From VAXT01 sp963850415 (GTDB lineage Bacteria > Actinomycetota > Thermoleophilia > Gaiellales > Gaiellaceae), in NCBI GenBank assembly GCA_963850415.1, contig CAWKLE010000003.1:1274522-1338521 (forward strand): 64,000 bases of DNA, in the 5' to 3' direction. Both the position numbers and the translations under genes were made by a program. Positions 1 through 8,453 of the stretch are shown here, piece after piece; positions within the stretch are counted from its first letter, which is position 1, and every line of letters begins with the position of its first letter. The notes below the pieces were generated by a model. It did no database searches. It saw only the letters and a list, made by a program, of their open reading frames with translations, and was not told the origin of the DNA.

Positions 1-92
1 GCCTCGTCGAGCTCGAGGCGGACGAGCGGAGTGCGGACGATCGAGCCGGCCAGGCGCTCGCGGGCAGCCTCGATCTCGGTCAGCGCAATCAC
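1..92 (-). CDS. Threonine dehydratase-like PLP enzyme (N-terminal fragment)
   Basis: Only the first 30 codons lie in the window; the gene continues past base 1. Reading from a GTG at 92-90, the start is MIALTEIEAARERLAG, followed by a stretch ending RTPL, the usual opening of fold-type II PLP enzymes of the threonine ammonia-lyase family. The GTG overlaps the TGA of the upstream cyclodeaminase-family gene (GTGA), so the two are translationally coupled. A dehydratase/cyclodeaminase pair also occurs in ectoine catabolism (EutB/EutC), but nothing else here supports that pathway. Ordinary threonine or serine dehydratase is equally possible. Confidence 0.7.
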   Translation of the reverse strand, partial: MIALTEIEAARERLAGSIVRTPLVRLELDE

Positions 93-1021
93 AGCTCGAC
101 CTCGGTGCCGGCTCCCTCTTGGAGCGCGCGCCGGTAGACGAGCCCGGCCGCGGCCGCATCCTCGACGGCGTGGCCCGTGGACTTGTAGACCGTGATCTGC
201 TCGGAGGAGGAGCGCCCCTCGTGCGTGCCGGCGAGGATCTCGCCCAGCTCGACGGCCGCGCTCGGATCGAGCCCCTGGAGCTCGTGCGCCCCGGCTGGGT
301 ACGGCTCGAAGGCGACGCGCGACTCGACGGCGAGGAGCCCGCGGCTCATGACCTCCGGATCGAGCTCCGGCCCGTCGCGGGACGCACCGACCGAGGTCAC
401 GTGCATGCCCGGCGCGAGCCAGTCGGCCGGGAAGATCGGCTGGCCCGCATCGGTGCAGGCGCAGACGACGTCCGCGCCGTCGAGGGCCTCCTCGAACAAG
501 GCACACGCGACTCCGCCGACCTCGGCGGCGAGCGCCCCGGCCTGGTCCGCGTTCCGGCTCCCGATGCGAACCTCGTCGAAGGCTCGCACTCGGGTCACGG
601 CGTCGACGTGCGAGTGCCCCTGAACTCCTGCGCCGAGAACGGCGAGTACACGCGCGTCCGGGCGGGCGAGCGCACGCGTGGCGACCGCCGAGGCGGCTCC
701 GGTCCGCACCGCGGTGATCTCGGTCCCGTCCATGAGCGCAAGGGGCTGTCCGGTCCTGTCGTCGAAGAGCGCGATCGTCGCCTGGTGGCTCGGCAGACCG
801 AGCTCATGGTTGCCGGCGAACACCGAGACGAGCTTCGTCTCGAGGATCCCGTCCGCGTAGCCGGGCATCGCCGCGAGGAGGCCGCGCTCCGTCTGCGCCG
901 CGATGCGGGGCGGAACGGAGGTGCGCCCGGCGCTCAGCTCGACGAACACGCGCTCGAGCGCGTCGAGCAACTGCTCGAGGTCGAGCAGGCGGCGGACCTC
1001 GGCACGCGAGAGAACGAGCAC
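89..1021 (-). CDS. Ornithine cyclodeaminase / mu-crystallin family protein
   Basis: The 310-residue protein has the family's usual length. It has an N-terminal substrate-binding half and a Rossmann NAD(P)-binding half with GAGVQG near residue 130. Members deaminate ornithine to proline, or act as alanine, ketimine or related amino-acid dehydrogenases, so the substrate cannot be read from sequence. The start is a GTG at 1021. One base separates it from the stop of the upstream conserved gene, and its own stop overlaps the next gene (a PLP dehydratase). That context suggests amino-acid or ectoine-type catabolism; EutC-like function is one possibility. Confidence 0.85.
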   Translation of the reverse strand: MLVLSRAEVRRLLDLEQLLDALERVFVELSAGRTSVPPRIAAQTERGLLAAMPGYADGILETKLVSVFAGNHELGLPSHQATIALFDDRTGQPLALMDGTEITAVRTGAASAVATRALARPDARVLAVLGAGVQGHSHVDAVTRVRAFDEVRIGSRNADQAGALAAEVGGVACALFEEALDGADVVCACTDAGQPIFPADWLAPGMHVTSVGASRDGPELDPEVMSRGLLAVESRVAFEPYPAGAHELQGLDPSAAVELGEILAGTHEGRSSSEQITVYKSTGHAVEDAAAAGLVYRRALQEGAGTEVEL

Positions 1022-1022
1022 G

Positions 1023-1769
1023 TCAGGGCAGCAGGCCGAGCGCCTGGAGGCCGTCGATCGGCTCCTGCGCGCTGCAGCTTCCGAAGCTGACGAAGAGCTC
1101 GCGCGACTCGGCGATCTCGTGGGCGCCGGCGGTCCGCTCGCGCCAGCGGAACGACTCCGGCGAGACGGCGAACGACGCCGGATCCTCGTCCGCGAGCGCC
1201 TCCTCCTCGTCGCCGAAGATGGCCGCCGCGAGCACGTTCAGAAAACCGTGCTCGTTGCCGTTGCGGAGCGGCTGGTGGAGGCCGGCCGTCGCCTTGAACG
1301 GGACGTCGAGCCGGCGGCACGCCTGTACGAACTCGGCGAGCGCCGGCACGCTCGGCAGGACGGAGCCGCCGCAGCGAACCTTCGCCCGCAGGCCGAGCTC
1401 TCCGAGCTGGAGGATCCGGAACGAGACGTCGTCGCGAAGCGGCAGCTCGCAGTAGACCTCCGGCGCGGCGTCGAAGAGCACCTCGGGGTCGAGCCCGGCC
1501 GCCTCGACGGCCTCGATCCGCGGGTCGGCGGGAGGAAGCACCCCGGTGTCGAGCACGACCGAGAGCCGCAGCGGCTCGTCACCGAGCTCGTTGAGCTTCG
1601 AGGCCGGGCAGACGAAGCGATTCACGATCCAGCCCGTCCCGGCTGCGCGCACGCGGCGGTGCTCGGCGAGCCCTTCGTCGAGCGGCAGCTCCTCGGGCGG
1701 GAAGGTCGGCGCGTGGTCGATCAGCCCGCCGAAGAGGGCGCGCCGCGCATCTGTCAGCGTTTCGGTCAG
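1023..1769 (-). CDS. Conserved hypothetical protein, probable CTG start
   Basis: About 248 residues, cytoplasmic, with no signal or membrane segment and no domain I recognise. Codon use is strongly GC3-biased along the whole length, so it is a real gene. The recognisable protein begins TETLTDARRALFGG, and no ATG, GTG or TTG opens the frame near it. The only start candidate there is a CTG at 1769-1767, which overlaps the TGA of the upstream CBS gene (CTGA). It sits between the CBS protein and the cyclodeaminase with overlaps or 1-bp gaps, so it belongs to that operon. Function unknown. Confidence 0.7.
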   Translation of the reverse strand: MTETLTDARRALFGGLIDHAPTFPPEELPLDEGLAEHRRVRAAGTGWIVNRFVCPASKLNELGDEPLRLSVVLDTGVLPPADPRIEAVEAAGLDPEVLFDAAPEVYCELPLRDDVSFRILQLGELGLRAKVRCGGSVLPSVPALAEFVQACRRLDVPFKATAGLHQPLRNGNEHGFLNVLAAAIFGDEEEALADEDPASFAVSPESFRWRERTAGAHEIAESRELFVSFGSCSAQEPIDGLQALGLLP

Positions 1770-2197
1770 CCCGCGGTGATGTAGTCGGTCAGGTACCGGA
1801 TCTCGAAGCTCTGCTGCTTCGACTTGAACTTGACGACGTCGCCGATGGAGACGATCCCGACCACGTCGGCGCCCTCGACGACCGGGACGTGGCGGATGCG
1901 CCGGTCGGTCATCAGCGCCATGCACTCGTCGATCGACGTCTCGGGGCTGACGACGATCAGCGGCGAGGACATGATCTCGCCGACGGTCACCTCGTCGCCC
2001 GTCGGCCCGTCGCGCGCCACGCGGCGCAGGTAGTCCCGTTCGGAGACGATGCCCGCGATCGCGCCGTCCTGCTTCACGAGCAGCGAGCCGACGTTCGCGT
2101 CGACCATCTGCTTGACGGCTTCGAGGACGGGAGCGTCCGCCTCGATCTCGAGCACATCGTTGCCTTTGTCGCCGAGGATCTCCGATACGCGGTTCAC
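1766..2197 (-). CDS. Tandem CBS-domain protein
   Basis: A 143-residue protein made almost entirely of two CBS motifs (about residues 8-62 and 72-128), which together form a Bateman module. Such stand-alone modules usually bind adenosine nucleotides and act as energy or redox sensors; the partner here is unknown. The start is a GTG at 2197 preceded by a strong AAGGAGG four bases upstream. Its stop overlaps the proposed CTG start of the next gene. It is the first gene of a four-gene minus-strand run and is divergent from the GFA-family gene across 48 bp. Confidence 0.88.
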   Translation of the reverse strand: MNRVSEILGDKGNDVLEIEADAPVLEAVKQMVDANVGSLLVKQDGAIAGIVSERDYLRRVARDGPTGDEVTVGEIMSSPLIVVSPETSIDECMALMTDRRIRHVPVVEGADVVGIVSIGDVVKFKSKQQSFEIRYLTDYITAG

Positions 2198-2245
2198 ATC
2201 GCCTCCTTGCGGTGGATGAGAACGACACGCGCAGCTTACGAGACA

Positions 2246-2662
2246 ATGGGTACCGTGGCGGCCGAAATGCTCGACGGAAAGTGCGACTGCGGCGCTGTCC
2301 GCTACCGGGTGGCGGACGAGTTCCTGTACGCGTCCAACTGCCACTGCTCGCACTGTCGCGCGGCGACCGGGTCCGCGTTCAAGCCGTTCGCCGGGATCGA
2401 GCTGGACAAGCTCGAGGTGCTGACCGGCGGCGATGCGCTGCTCGTCAACGGCGACGAAATGCTGAACGACACGCGCTGCGCGACGTGCGGCTCGCTCCTC
2501 TACTCGGTCGTGCGCGACGGCGAGTTCGTGCACGTCGCGATGGGCTCTCTCGTCGACGAGCCGAGCATGCGGCCGACAAAGCACATCTTCGTCGGCTCCA
2601 AGGCGCCGTGGTTCGAGATCACCGACGACCTGCCCCAGTTCGAGGAGCACGCGACGGCCTAG
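2246..2662 (+). CDS. GFA-family (glutathione-dependent formaldehyde-activating-like) zinc protein
   Basis: A 138-residue protein with the Mss4-like zinc fold of the GFA/CENP-V family. Cysteines sit in CDCGAVRY, CHCSHCR and CATCGSLLY. Despite the family name, most members are uncharacterised, and the formaldehyde role is inherited annotation. The first ATG (2246) is used; a second in-frame ATG at 2267 gives the more usual short N-terminus and is equally plausible, since neither has a clear ribosome site. It diverges from the CBS-domain gene. Confidence 0.82.
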   Translation: MGTVAAEMLDGKCDCGAVRYRVADEFLYASNCHCSHCRAATGSAFKPFAGIELDKLEVLTGGDALLVNGDEMLNDTRCATCGSLLYSVVRDGEFVHVAMGSLVDEPSMRPTKHIFVGSKAPWFEITDDLPQFEEHATA

Positions 2663-2732
2663 CCCGCCGATGAGTTCCCGGCGCGGCCGTGGTCTGATCA
2701 GCGACTGGTCATCCGAGCGAGAGGAGTGCGCT

Positions 2733-3131
2733 GTGAGCGAGCCGCTGAAGAGCGTCGGTGCGATCACACTGTTCGTCGAGGACCCGCAGCGGTCGAAGGC
2801 GTTCTACGAGAAGGTCTTCGAGGCGCCCCTGATCTTCGAGGACGAGAACTCGGCGGCCGTCCAGTTCGAGAACACGATCATCAACCTGCTCGCGATGCCC
2901 GCGGCGCCCGAGCTGATCGCGCCCGCGACGGTTGGCAGGCCCGACGCAGGGGCGCGCTCGCAGTTCACGATCTGGGTCGAGGACGCAAACGCCGTGTGCC
3001 AGGAGCTGGCGAACCGCGGCGTCGAGTTGCTCAACGGCCCGATCGACCGGGAGTGGGGGATGCGCACCGCCGCGTTCGCTGATCCGGACGGCCATGTCTG
3101 GGAGGTCGCGCAGAGCCTCTCCGCCGGCTAG
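2733..3131 (+). CDS. VOC-family (glyoxalase/bleomycin-resistance fold) protein
   Basis: A 132-residue single VOC unit. The N-terminal part reads AITLFVEDPQRSKAFYEKVF and the C-terminal part ends in DPDGHVWEVAQ, the typical metal-site edge. The substrate is unknown: members include glyoxalases, dioxygenases and resistance proteins. The start is the GTG at 2733 with GAGAGGAG just upstream; an upstream in-frame ATG at 2670 lacks such a site. It follows the GFA gene by 70 bp on the same strand. Confidence 0.85.
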   Translation: MSEPLKSVGAITLFVEDPQRSKAFYEKVFEAPLIFEDENSAAVQFENTIINLLAMPAAPELIAPATVGRPDAGARSQFTIWVEDANAVCQELANRGVELLNGPIDREWGMRTAAFADPDGHVWEVAQSLSAG

Positions 3132-3132
3132 C

Positions 3133-3333
3133 TCAGACGACCGCCGTGAGCTGGGCAGCGACGGCGAGCCAGCGGCCTCGCTGGTAGCGCCAGACGTCGG
3201 TGTAGCGCGTCGAGCCGGGGCTGCCCCCGCGAGCGTAGTGCGTGACGTCGTGGACGAGCGCCACGTGCCCTGCGACCGCCTCCGCCTCCTCTACACGCGC
3301 CTCCGCGGCCGCCGCATCCGCCGTCTCGATCAC
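3133..3333 (-). pseudogene. C-terminal remnant of a SnoaL/DUF4440-like protein
   Basis: The last 45 or so residues (HVALVHDVTHY through RYTDVWRYQRGRWLAVAAQ) match the C-terminal strands of the NTF2-like DUF4440/SnoaL fold. An intact family member needs about 110-130 residues, but here only about 66 can be read from a GTG at 3333. No matching N-terminal half is visible upstream in any frame. It ends two bases after the VOC gene, facing it. A truncated relic is the simplest reading; a short functional protein is possible but unlikely. Confidence 0.45.
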
Positions 3334-3502
3334 GAGAGAGCCTGCCGGACCGAGCGGCGGTCGACTCGCCGGATCCGGACACGGGGCGTGGTCGGCTTCT
3401 TCATGACGATCTCCTTTCGGACGAGGTGCGGCCACGGTGCCGAGCGTGGCCCGCCCGTGCTCGCCGTTTCCGGACAGGACACGCGGCTGGCACGATGGCT
3501 CG

Positions 3503-4261
3503 ATGCACCGGATCGGCCTGCTCGTCCCGAGCTCGAACACGACGATGGAAACGGAGCTCCCCGCGCTTCTGCGCGCCCGCGAGCGTGTGCGGCCGGAGGA
3601 CACGTTCTCCTTCCACAGCGCACGACTACGGATGGCCGACGTCACGCCCGAGGGCCTGCGCGCGATGAACGAGGAGACCGAATGCGCGACGGCTGAGCTC
3701 GCGGACCTGCGACCGGATGTCGTCGCCACCGCGTGCCTGGTCGCGATCATGGCGCAGGGCCCGGGGAGTCACCGCGCGGCGGAGGCGGAGATCGAGTCGA
3801 TCCTCGAGCAGGAGCATGCCCGGGCGCCCGTCGTCTCGTCCGCGGGCGCGCTCGTCGATGCGCTCCATGCGCTCGGCGCGCTCAGGATCGGGATCGTCGC
3901 GCCCTATCTCGAGGAGCTCACACAACTCGTCGTCGCGTACTTCGAGGAGTCGGGCATCGAGGTCGCAGATGCGCTCAGCCTCGAAGTCCCCGACAACCGA
4001 GCTGTCGCCGCACTCGATCCGCACGATCTCGAACAGCACTGGCAGCGGCTGGACCTGAGCGGCTGCGACGCCCTCGTCGTCTCGGCCTGCGTGCAGATGC
4101 GCTCGCTCGAGGTGCTGGAGGAGGTGGAGCGCCGCAGCGGGTTGCCGACGGTGTCGGCCGCGACGGCGACGACGTGGGCGATCCTCGGTGCGCTCGGCCT
4201 CGAACCAGTCGCTCCGGATGCCGGAGCGCTCCTTCGTGCTGCACCCGATCGCGTCGTGTGA
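3503..4261 (+). CDS. Maleate isomerase / Asp-Glu racemase superfamily protein
   Basis: A 252-residue protein beginning MHRIGLLVPSSNTTME, the signature opening of the maleate cis-trans isomerase and arylmalonate decarboxylase group. The two active-site cysteines expected of this superfamily are present in VVATACLVA (near residue 77) and VVSACVQM (near residue 187). Known members isomerise maleate to fumarate in nicotinate degradation, but no other gene of that route is in the window, so the substrate is open. The start is the ATG at 3503. It stands alone, followed by about 110 bp without genes. Confidence 0.82.
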   Translation: MHRIGLLVPSSNTTMETELPALLRARERVRPEDTFSFHSARLRMADVTPEGLRAMNEETECATAELADLRPDVVATACLVAIMAQGPGSHRAAEAEIESILEQEHARAPVVSSAGALVDALHALGALRIGIVAPYLEELTQLVVAYFEESGIEVADALSLEVPDNRAVAALDPHDLEQHWQRLDLSGCDALVVSACVQMRSLEVLEEVERRSGLPTVSAATATTWAILGALGLEPVAPDAGALLRAAPDRVV

Positions 4262-4362
4262 ACGGCTCCTCGCCCGACCGCAGATCGGGCGCAAACCGTT
4301 CTAACAACACGGTGCCCGCGCGCACACTCCGCGGCCTGACCTATCTGGGTCAATCTCGGGAC

Positions 4363-4368
4363 TACAAT
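4363..4368 (+). promoter_or_regulatory. Probable -10 box for a leaderless transcript
   Basis: TACAAT ends six bases before the ATG at 4375, which places the transcription start at or next to the start codon. Leaderless genes are common in Actinobacteria. I see no good -35 at 17-18 bp; CTGACC further upstream is too far away. Confidence 0.4.
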
Positions 4369-4374
4369 CCCGAC

Positions 4375-4494
4375 ATGCTCAAGAACTGGTGGCGCAAGCG
4401 GCAGCAGGACCGCAAACAGCAGGAGCAGAAGGACGCGGACAGGCTTACGCCGATCTTCAAGAACACCGACTGGACCGGGGGCGGGCCGCTCTAG
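4375..4494 (+). CDS. Small basic protein (39 aa), unknown function
   Basis: MLKNWWRKRQQDRKQQEQ opens a 39-residue, highly charged, lysine/arginine/glutamine-rich peptide that ends TDWTGGGPL. The first half should form an amphipathic helix. No homologue is known to me. Support comes from the well placed TACAAT box, which predicts a leaderless transcript, and from the position 20 bp upstream of the aldo/keto reductase gene. It may be a conserved small protein of the lineage or a leader peptide. Confidence 0.4.
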   Translation: MLKNWWRKRQQDRKQQEQKDADRLTPIFKNTDWTGGGPL

Positions 4495-4514
4495 CTTCGG
4501 CCCTGCCCTGTTCG

Positions 4515-5489
4515 ATGGACTACGTGAACCTGGGCGACACGGGACTGCGCGTCTCGCGCGTATGTCTCGGGATGATGAGCTTCGGCAAGCACGAGAGCCG
4601 GGAATGGGCGCTCGACGAAGCGGCCGCCGAGCCGATCGTGAAGCGGGCGGTCGAGGGCGGGGTCGTCTTCTTCGACACGGCCGACGTCTACAACGGCGGC
4701 GAGAGCGAGGTCGTCACCGGCCGCCTGCTGCGCAAGCTCTTCGGGATGCGCGAGGAGTACGTCGTCGCGACGAAGGTCAACGGGCGGACGATGCCCGGCG
4801 AGAACGGCCGCGGCCTCTCCCGCAAGCACATCATGGCGTCGATCGACGGCTCGCTGGAACGCCTCGGGCTCGACTACGTCGACCTGTACCAGATCCACCG
4901 CTGGGACGACTCGACGCCGATCGAGGAGACGATGGAGGCGCTCCACGACGTCGTGAAGGCGGGCAAGACGAGGTACATCGGAGCGAGCAGCATGCGCGCG
5001 TGGCAGTTCGCGAAGGCGCAGCTCGTAGCGGAGACGCCATTCGTCTCGATGCAGAACCACTACAACCTGATCTACCGCGAGGAGGAGCGGGAGATGATTC
5101 CGCAGTGCCTCGACCAGGGGGTCGGCATCGTCCCGTGGAGCCCGCTGGCGCGCGGGCTGCTGGCGCGAAGCGCCACGTCATCGGAGGAGCCGACGACGAC
5201 GCGGGGCAGGACCGATCCGTTCCGCGACTCGCTCTACAAGCCCGAGCTCGACGTCCCGGTCATCGAGCGCCTCGGCGAGGTGGCCGGCGAGGCCGGCGTC
5301 CCGCCCGCGCAGATCGCGCTCGCCTGGCTCCTGCACAAGCCGGGCGTGACGGCGCCGATCGTCGGCGCGACGAAGCTCGAGCACCTGGAGGACGCACTGG
5401 CCGCCGAGGAGCTGTCGCTGACCGAGGATCAGATCGCGCGGCTCGAGGAGCCGTACGTCCCGCACCCGGTCTCGGGGATCGACTTCTGA
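4515..5489 (+). CDS. Aldo/keto reductase family oxidoreductase
   Basis: A 324-residue TIM-barrel NADPH oxidoreductase. The catalytic tetrad is visible: Asp and Tyr in FDTADVYN (near residue 60), Lys in VATKV and His in YQIHRWD. The C-terminal part carries the NADPH-clamping region around TAPIVGATKLEHLEDAL. It looks like the AKR11/12-type (YajO, YghZ-like) branch, which reduces assorted aldehydes and ketones; the natural substrate is unknown. The ATG at 4515 lies 20 bp after the small basic ORF, so the two may share a transcript. Confidence 0.9.
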   Translation: MDYVNLGDTGLRVSRVCLGMMSFGKHESREWALDEAAAEPIVKRAVEGGVVFFDTADVYNGGESEVVTGRLLRKLFGMREEYVVATKVNGRTMPGENGRGLSRKHIMASIDGSLERLGLDYVDLYQIHRWDDSTPIEETMEALHDVVKAGKTRYIGASSMRAWQFAKAQLVAETPFVSMQNHYNLIYREEEREMIPQCLDQGVGIVPWSPLARGLLARSATSSEEPTTTRGRTDPFRDSLYKPELDVPVIERLGEVAGEAGVPPAQIALAWLLHKPGVTAPIVGATKLEHLEDALAAEELSLTEDQIARLEEPYVPHPVSGIDF

Positions 5490-5517
5490 GCCGGCGATCG
5501 GGCTCTACACTTCGAGC

Positions 5518-5742
5518 GTGAAGCAGATCTGGACCGGGCGCATGGCCCAGGCCGCCGGGAAGTACAGCGAGCATGCCCCGATGGCGACCGTCTGCTGCAA
5601 CGCGTGCCGGACGTGCGTCACGACGAACGCGCTGGCTCTGTTGACGGCCGGTGGGGCGGCGGTCGGAGTGTTCTTCGCACGCGCCGTGCGGGGTTTCTCC
5701 GGCACAAGAGTGGATAATCGCCCGATGGAAGGGGAGCACTGA
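5518..5742 (+). CDS. Small Cys-rich membrane-associated protein (74 aa)
   Basis: Starting at GTG 5518, this 74-residue protein has a Cys cluster (ATVCCNACRTCVTTNA, spacing CCxxCxxC) directly followed by a hydrophobic segment (about residues 35-55). A metal- or Fe-S-binding site at a membrane surface is a fair inference. I do not recognise the family. The stop overlaps the proposed start of the following secreted-repeat protein (CTGA), so the two are likely made together. It follows the aldo/keto reductase gene by 28 bp. Confidence 0.55.
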   Translation: MKQIWTGRMAQAAGKYSEHAPMATVCCNACRTCVTTNALALLTAGGAAVGVFFARAVRGFSGTRVDNRPMEGEH

Positions 5743-6221
5743 GAAATAAGATCTGGCTCGCAGCGGGGTTCGTGCTCGTTGTGGGCGCCCTCCTCCTTTC
5801 GGCAACGGCCTTCGGCGAGAGCGCGACGCACACGTCGCGCGCGATGGTCAAGGTCGCGTTCAACAAGAAGCTGAAGAAGAAGATCGTCGTGGACGGCAGC
5901 GGGCGCACGCTCTACATGTACACCGCGGACACGGGTGGGAAGCCGGCGTGCGCCGTGTCCGATCCGAGGTGTCCCAAGGTCTGGCCGGCGCTCACGACGA
6001 CCGGCAAGCCGATCGCCGGGAAGGGAATCATCGCGAGCAAGCTTCGCGTCGTACGCGGCGCCGGCGGAAGCCGCCAGGTCAGCTACAACCGCCACCCGCT
6101 CTACTACTTCCACGGCGGGTACAGCGCCGGCACGGGCGACAAGAAGCCGGGCGACACGCGCGGGCAGAGCTTCTTCTCCGCCTGGTTCGTGCTCTCGCCC
6201 AAGGGAACGCCGATCAAGTAA
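5739..6221 (+). CDS. Secreted-repeat (PF03640/COG4315-type) exported protein
   Basis: The mature part contains the paired secreted repeats: a strand ending GRTLYMYTADTGG with a cysteine pair (CAVSDPRCPKVWPAL), then RQVSYNRHPLYYFHGG. Family members are small exported proteins, sometimes lipoproteins, found near redox genes; no activity is established. A GTG at 5772 would leave a signal peptide lacking positive charge. Reading from CTG 5739 gives LRNKIWLAAGFVLVV, a proper n- and h-region, so I prefer the CTG start, which overlaps the previous stop. About 160 residues, cleavage probably after ATAFG. Confidence 0.75.
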   Translation: MRNKIWLAAGFVLVVGALLLSATAFGESATHTSRAMVKVAFNKKLKKKIVVDGSGRTLYMYTADTGGKPACAVSDPRCPKVWPALTTTGKPIAGKGIIASKLRVVRGAGGSRQVSYNRHPLYYFHGGYSAGTGDKKPGDTRGQSFFSAWFVLSPKGTPIK

Positions 6222-6280
6222 GCGCCAGGACACCGCTCGCCGACGAACGCCGGCTTCATGTCCGTCATCATGAATCGAAC

Positions 6281-7195
6281 GTGAAGCCGCGCATCTTCCT
6301 CGGGTCGTCGGGCAAGCAGGCCAAGCTGCTCGAGGCGATCACGCGCGGGCTCGAGGACGTCGCCGACGTCGAGCCGTGGACGACCACGTTCAACCCGGGC
6401 CGGTCCACGCTCGACCGGCTCGTCGAGCTCTCCCAGGAGGTCGATTTCGCCGCCTTCGTGTTCGCCCTGGACGACTGGACGACGACGGATGCGTCCCAGC
6501 CCGGCCAGGCGTCGCCCCGCGACAACGTGGTGTTCGAGGCCGGGCTGTTCGGCGGCGCGCTCGGCATCCGGCGCACCTTCATCCTGCACGCGAACGGTTC
6601 GAAGCTCCCGAGCGACCTGCTCGGGCTGACCTCTGTCCGGTACGACCCGGCCCCTGGCCCGGAGGAGGTTCGCGCGATCAACGAGAAGCTCCGCAAAGCG
6701 ATCGAGACCGAGGGGCGCCGGGGCCTGGTCGAGGGTCTGTGGTGGCAGCTCTCGCTGACGATGCGCAGCGAGAGCGAGCCGTCGGCGGTAAGCCTCCTGA
6801 GCATCTCGCGGGACCGCGATGGCGGCCTGAACGTGACCGGGCGGGCCTGGCAGGAGGACGGCATGCTCTCGGCCCGCTACTGGAGCGAGGCCGCGAAGGA
6901 GCGCAAGGATCCGGCCAGCATCTTCTACTTCTGGAAGGGCGAGCGGCCACGGCACCCGAACGCTCCGCAGCTCGAAGGCACCGGGGAGATCCGGGTGGAG
7001 AGCGCCGACCGCGCGAGCGGCTACTGGACGACGCGGTCGGATCGCGACCCCGAACTGAATGCCCGAACCGCAGGCGTCTACCTTCGAGCCGACCCCTCGG
7101 ATCTCCAGGTGCTGGACGGCGGGAGCGAGGAGGAGCGGGCGCAGCTCATCGGGCAGCGCCTCAGCGAGTGGAAGTCGGCCGCGAACACATTCTGA
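6281..7195 (+). CDS. TIR-like domain protein (CAP12/Pycsar-effector type) with beta-rich C-terminal domain
   Basis: 304 residues from GTG 6281. Residues 3-140 match the TIR-like domain of PF10137: KPRIFLGSSGKQA, then DFAAFVFALDDW, then RDNVVFEAGLFGGALG with the likely NADase glutamate at residue 86, then KLPSDLLGL. Such domains are NAD-degrading effectors of CBASS and Pycsar antiphage systems. The C-terminal 150 residues look beta-rich with regular aromatic spacing and are unknown to me; they could bind a ligand. No cyclase or other defence gene is adjacent, so it is an orphan effector or a stress NADase. Confidence 0.75.
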   Translation: MKPRIFLGSSGKQAKLLEAITRGLEDVADVEPWTTTFNPGRSTLDRLVELSQEVDFAAFVFALDDWTTTDASQPGQASPRDNVVFEAGLFGGALGIRRTFILHANGSKLPSDLLGLTSVRYDPAPGPEEVRAINEKLRKAIETEGRRGLVEGLWWQLSLTMRSESEPSAVSLLSISRDRDGGLNVTGRAWQEDGMLSARYWSEAAKERKDPASIFYFWKGERPRHPNAPQLEGTGEIRVESADRASGYWTTRSDRDPELNARTAGVYLRADPSDLQVLDGGSEEERAQLIGQRLSEWKSAANTF

Positions 7196-7239
7196 GCGCT
7201 CGAGTACCACCAACGGACGCGCTTGGAGCCGGGCCTGGT

Positions 7240-8453
7240 CTAACGTCGGCCGACGGCGATTGCGACCGGGAAGCGTACGCGTCTGATTGCGCCTGCTCTC
7301 GGGCTCTGGCGGATCACCCGGCCGACTCGACAGGAGTGAACGCGGCGAATCCGTCCGACTCCGCAGTACCTCTGTCGCAGTTTCCGCTTCGCGGCGGCGA
7401 GCCGGAGCCCGAGCACTCTGGGGACGACGCAGCGCATCGGGGCTGGAGGTGCGGGTGGTGGTTGTGGAGGGGAGGTGGAGGAGGAGGTGGAGCCGGAGGC
7501 GGTGGCGTATGCACGGGCTGCCAATCCGACATCCAGTCCTCGGCCGCGTTTGCGGTCAGGTTGAGGGGGCCGCTGCCGTCGGCATTCATCGAGTAGACCT
7601 CCCAGTTGCCGTCGCGTGTGCTGCTGAACGTCAGCTTCGTGCCGTCTGGCGACCATGCCGGGTAGGTGTCCGCGGTGCTCCTGCTCGTCAGGTTGACGGG
7701 CTCGCTGCCGTCGGCGTTCATGACGAAGATGTCGCCATTGGCGTCGGCCCGGCCCGTCACGAAGGCGATACGGCTACCGTCTGGCGACCACGCGGGCGAC
7801 TCGTCCATAGCCGAAGCAGCGCCGGTCAGATTGACCTGATTGCCCCCGTCGGCGTTCATCACGTAGATCTCGTAGGTGAGGTTCTGCCCTTGGACACGCT
7901 CGGTCGAGAACGCGATCTTCTGCCCGTCGGGTGACCAGGAAGGCTCGCCGTCGTCGACGTCGGGGCTGTTCGTGAGGTTCGTCTCATCACTCCCGTCGGC
8001 GTTCATGACGAAGACGTCGCCTTTGCCGCCCGGCCAGGACGAGTTGCGGTAGCTCGTGAACGCGATCTTCGTGCCGTCCGGTGACCAGTCGCCTCCCCAG
8101 TCTGACTCCGGATCGTCGGTGAGCCTCGTCTGGTTGCTGCCATCGGCGTTCATGGAGTAGACGTCGATGTTCCCGCCGCTGTTTGATTCCTCGTCGAAGA
8201 CAATGCGGGTCCCGTCGGGCGACCAGAGCGGCCGGAAGTCATTGGCGCCAGTGTCCGTCACCTGAACGACACCGCTTCCGTCGGAGTTCATCACGAAGAT
8301 CGAGCTGAGCCCGAACTCCGTGCGCCGCGAATTGAAGGCGATCTTGCCGTTGGAGATCGTCGGGCTCGAGGCGCGGGCAGACGCCGGCCGCGATCCGGAG
8401 TCGACGGTTACGAGGGCGAAGACAATGGCCGCCAGTCCGAGAAGAATGCTCAA
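7240..8453 (-). CDS. Secreted TolB-like PD40 beta-propeller with C-terminal PASTA domain (frameshifted)
   Basis: An N-terminal hydrophobic segment is followed by seven PD40/WD40-like repeats, each with a Y/FVMNADGS and a WSPDGT motif, forming a beta-propeller. A proline-rich linker then leads, in a different frame, to a PASTA-like domain (CVVPRVLGLRLAAAKRKL and RVIRQSPRAG) ending at 7240. The break lies in the G/C run near 7470. With one base removed there the protein is continuous, about 400 residues. The start used is TTG 8453, but the signal sequence lacks a basic n-region, so the true start may be further upstream. Probably cell-surface; ligand unknown. Confidence 0.75.

Noticed and set aside
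1..1021. Hydroxyectoine degradation (eutB/eutC) pair
   Set aside because: Only the enzyme families match; no other ectoine-catabolism gene is in the window and the dehydratase is truncated, so no symbol was assigned.
3330..3404. A short 24-residue frame starting MKKPTTPRVRIRR before the SnoaL-like remnant
   Set aside because: Very short, in a different frame from the remnant, and without a ribosome site; may be the other end of the broken gene but cannot be shown.
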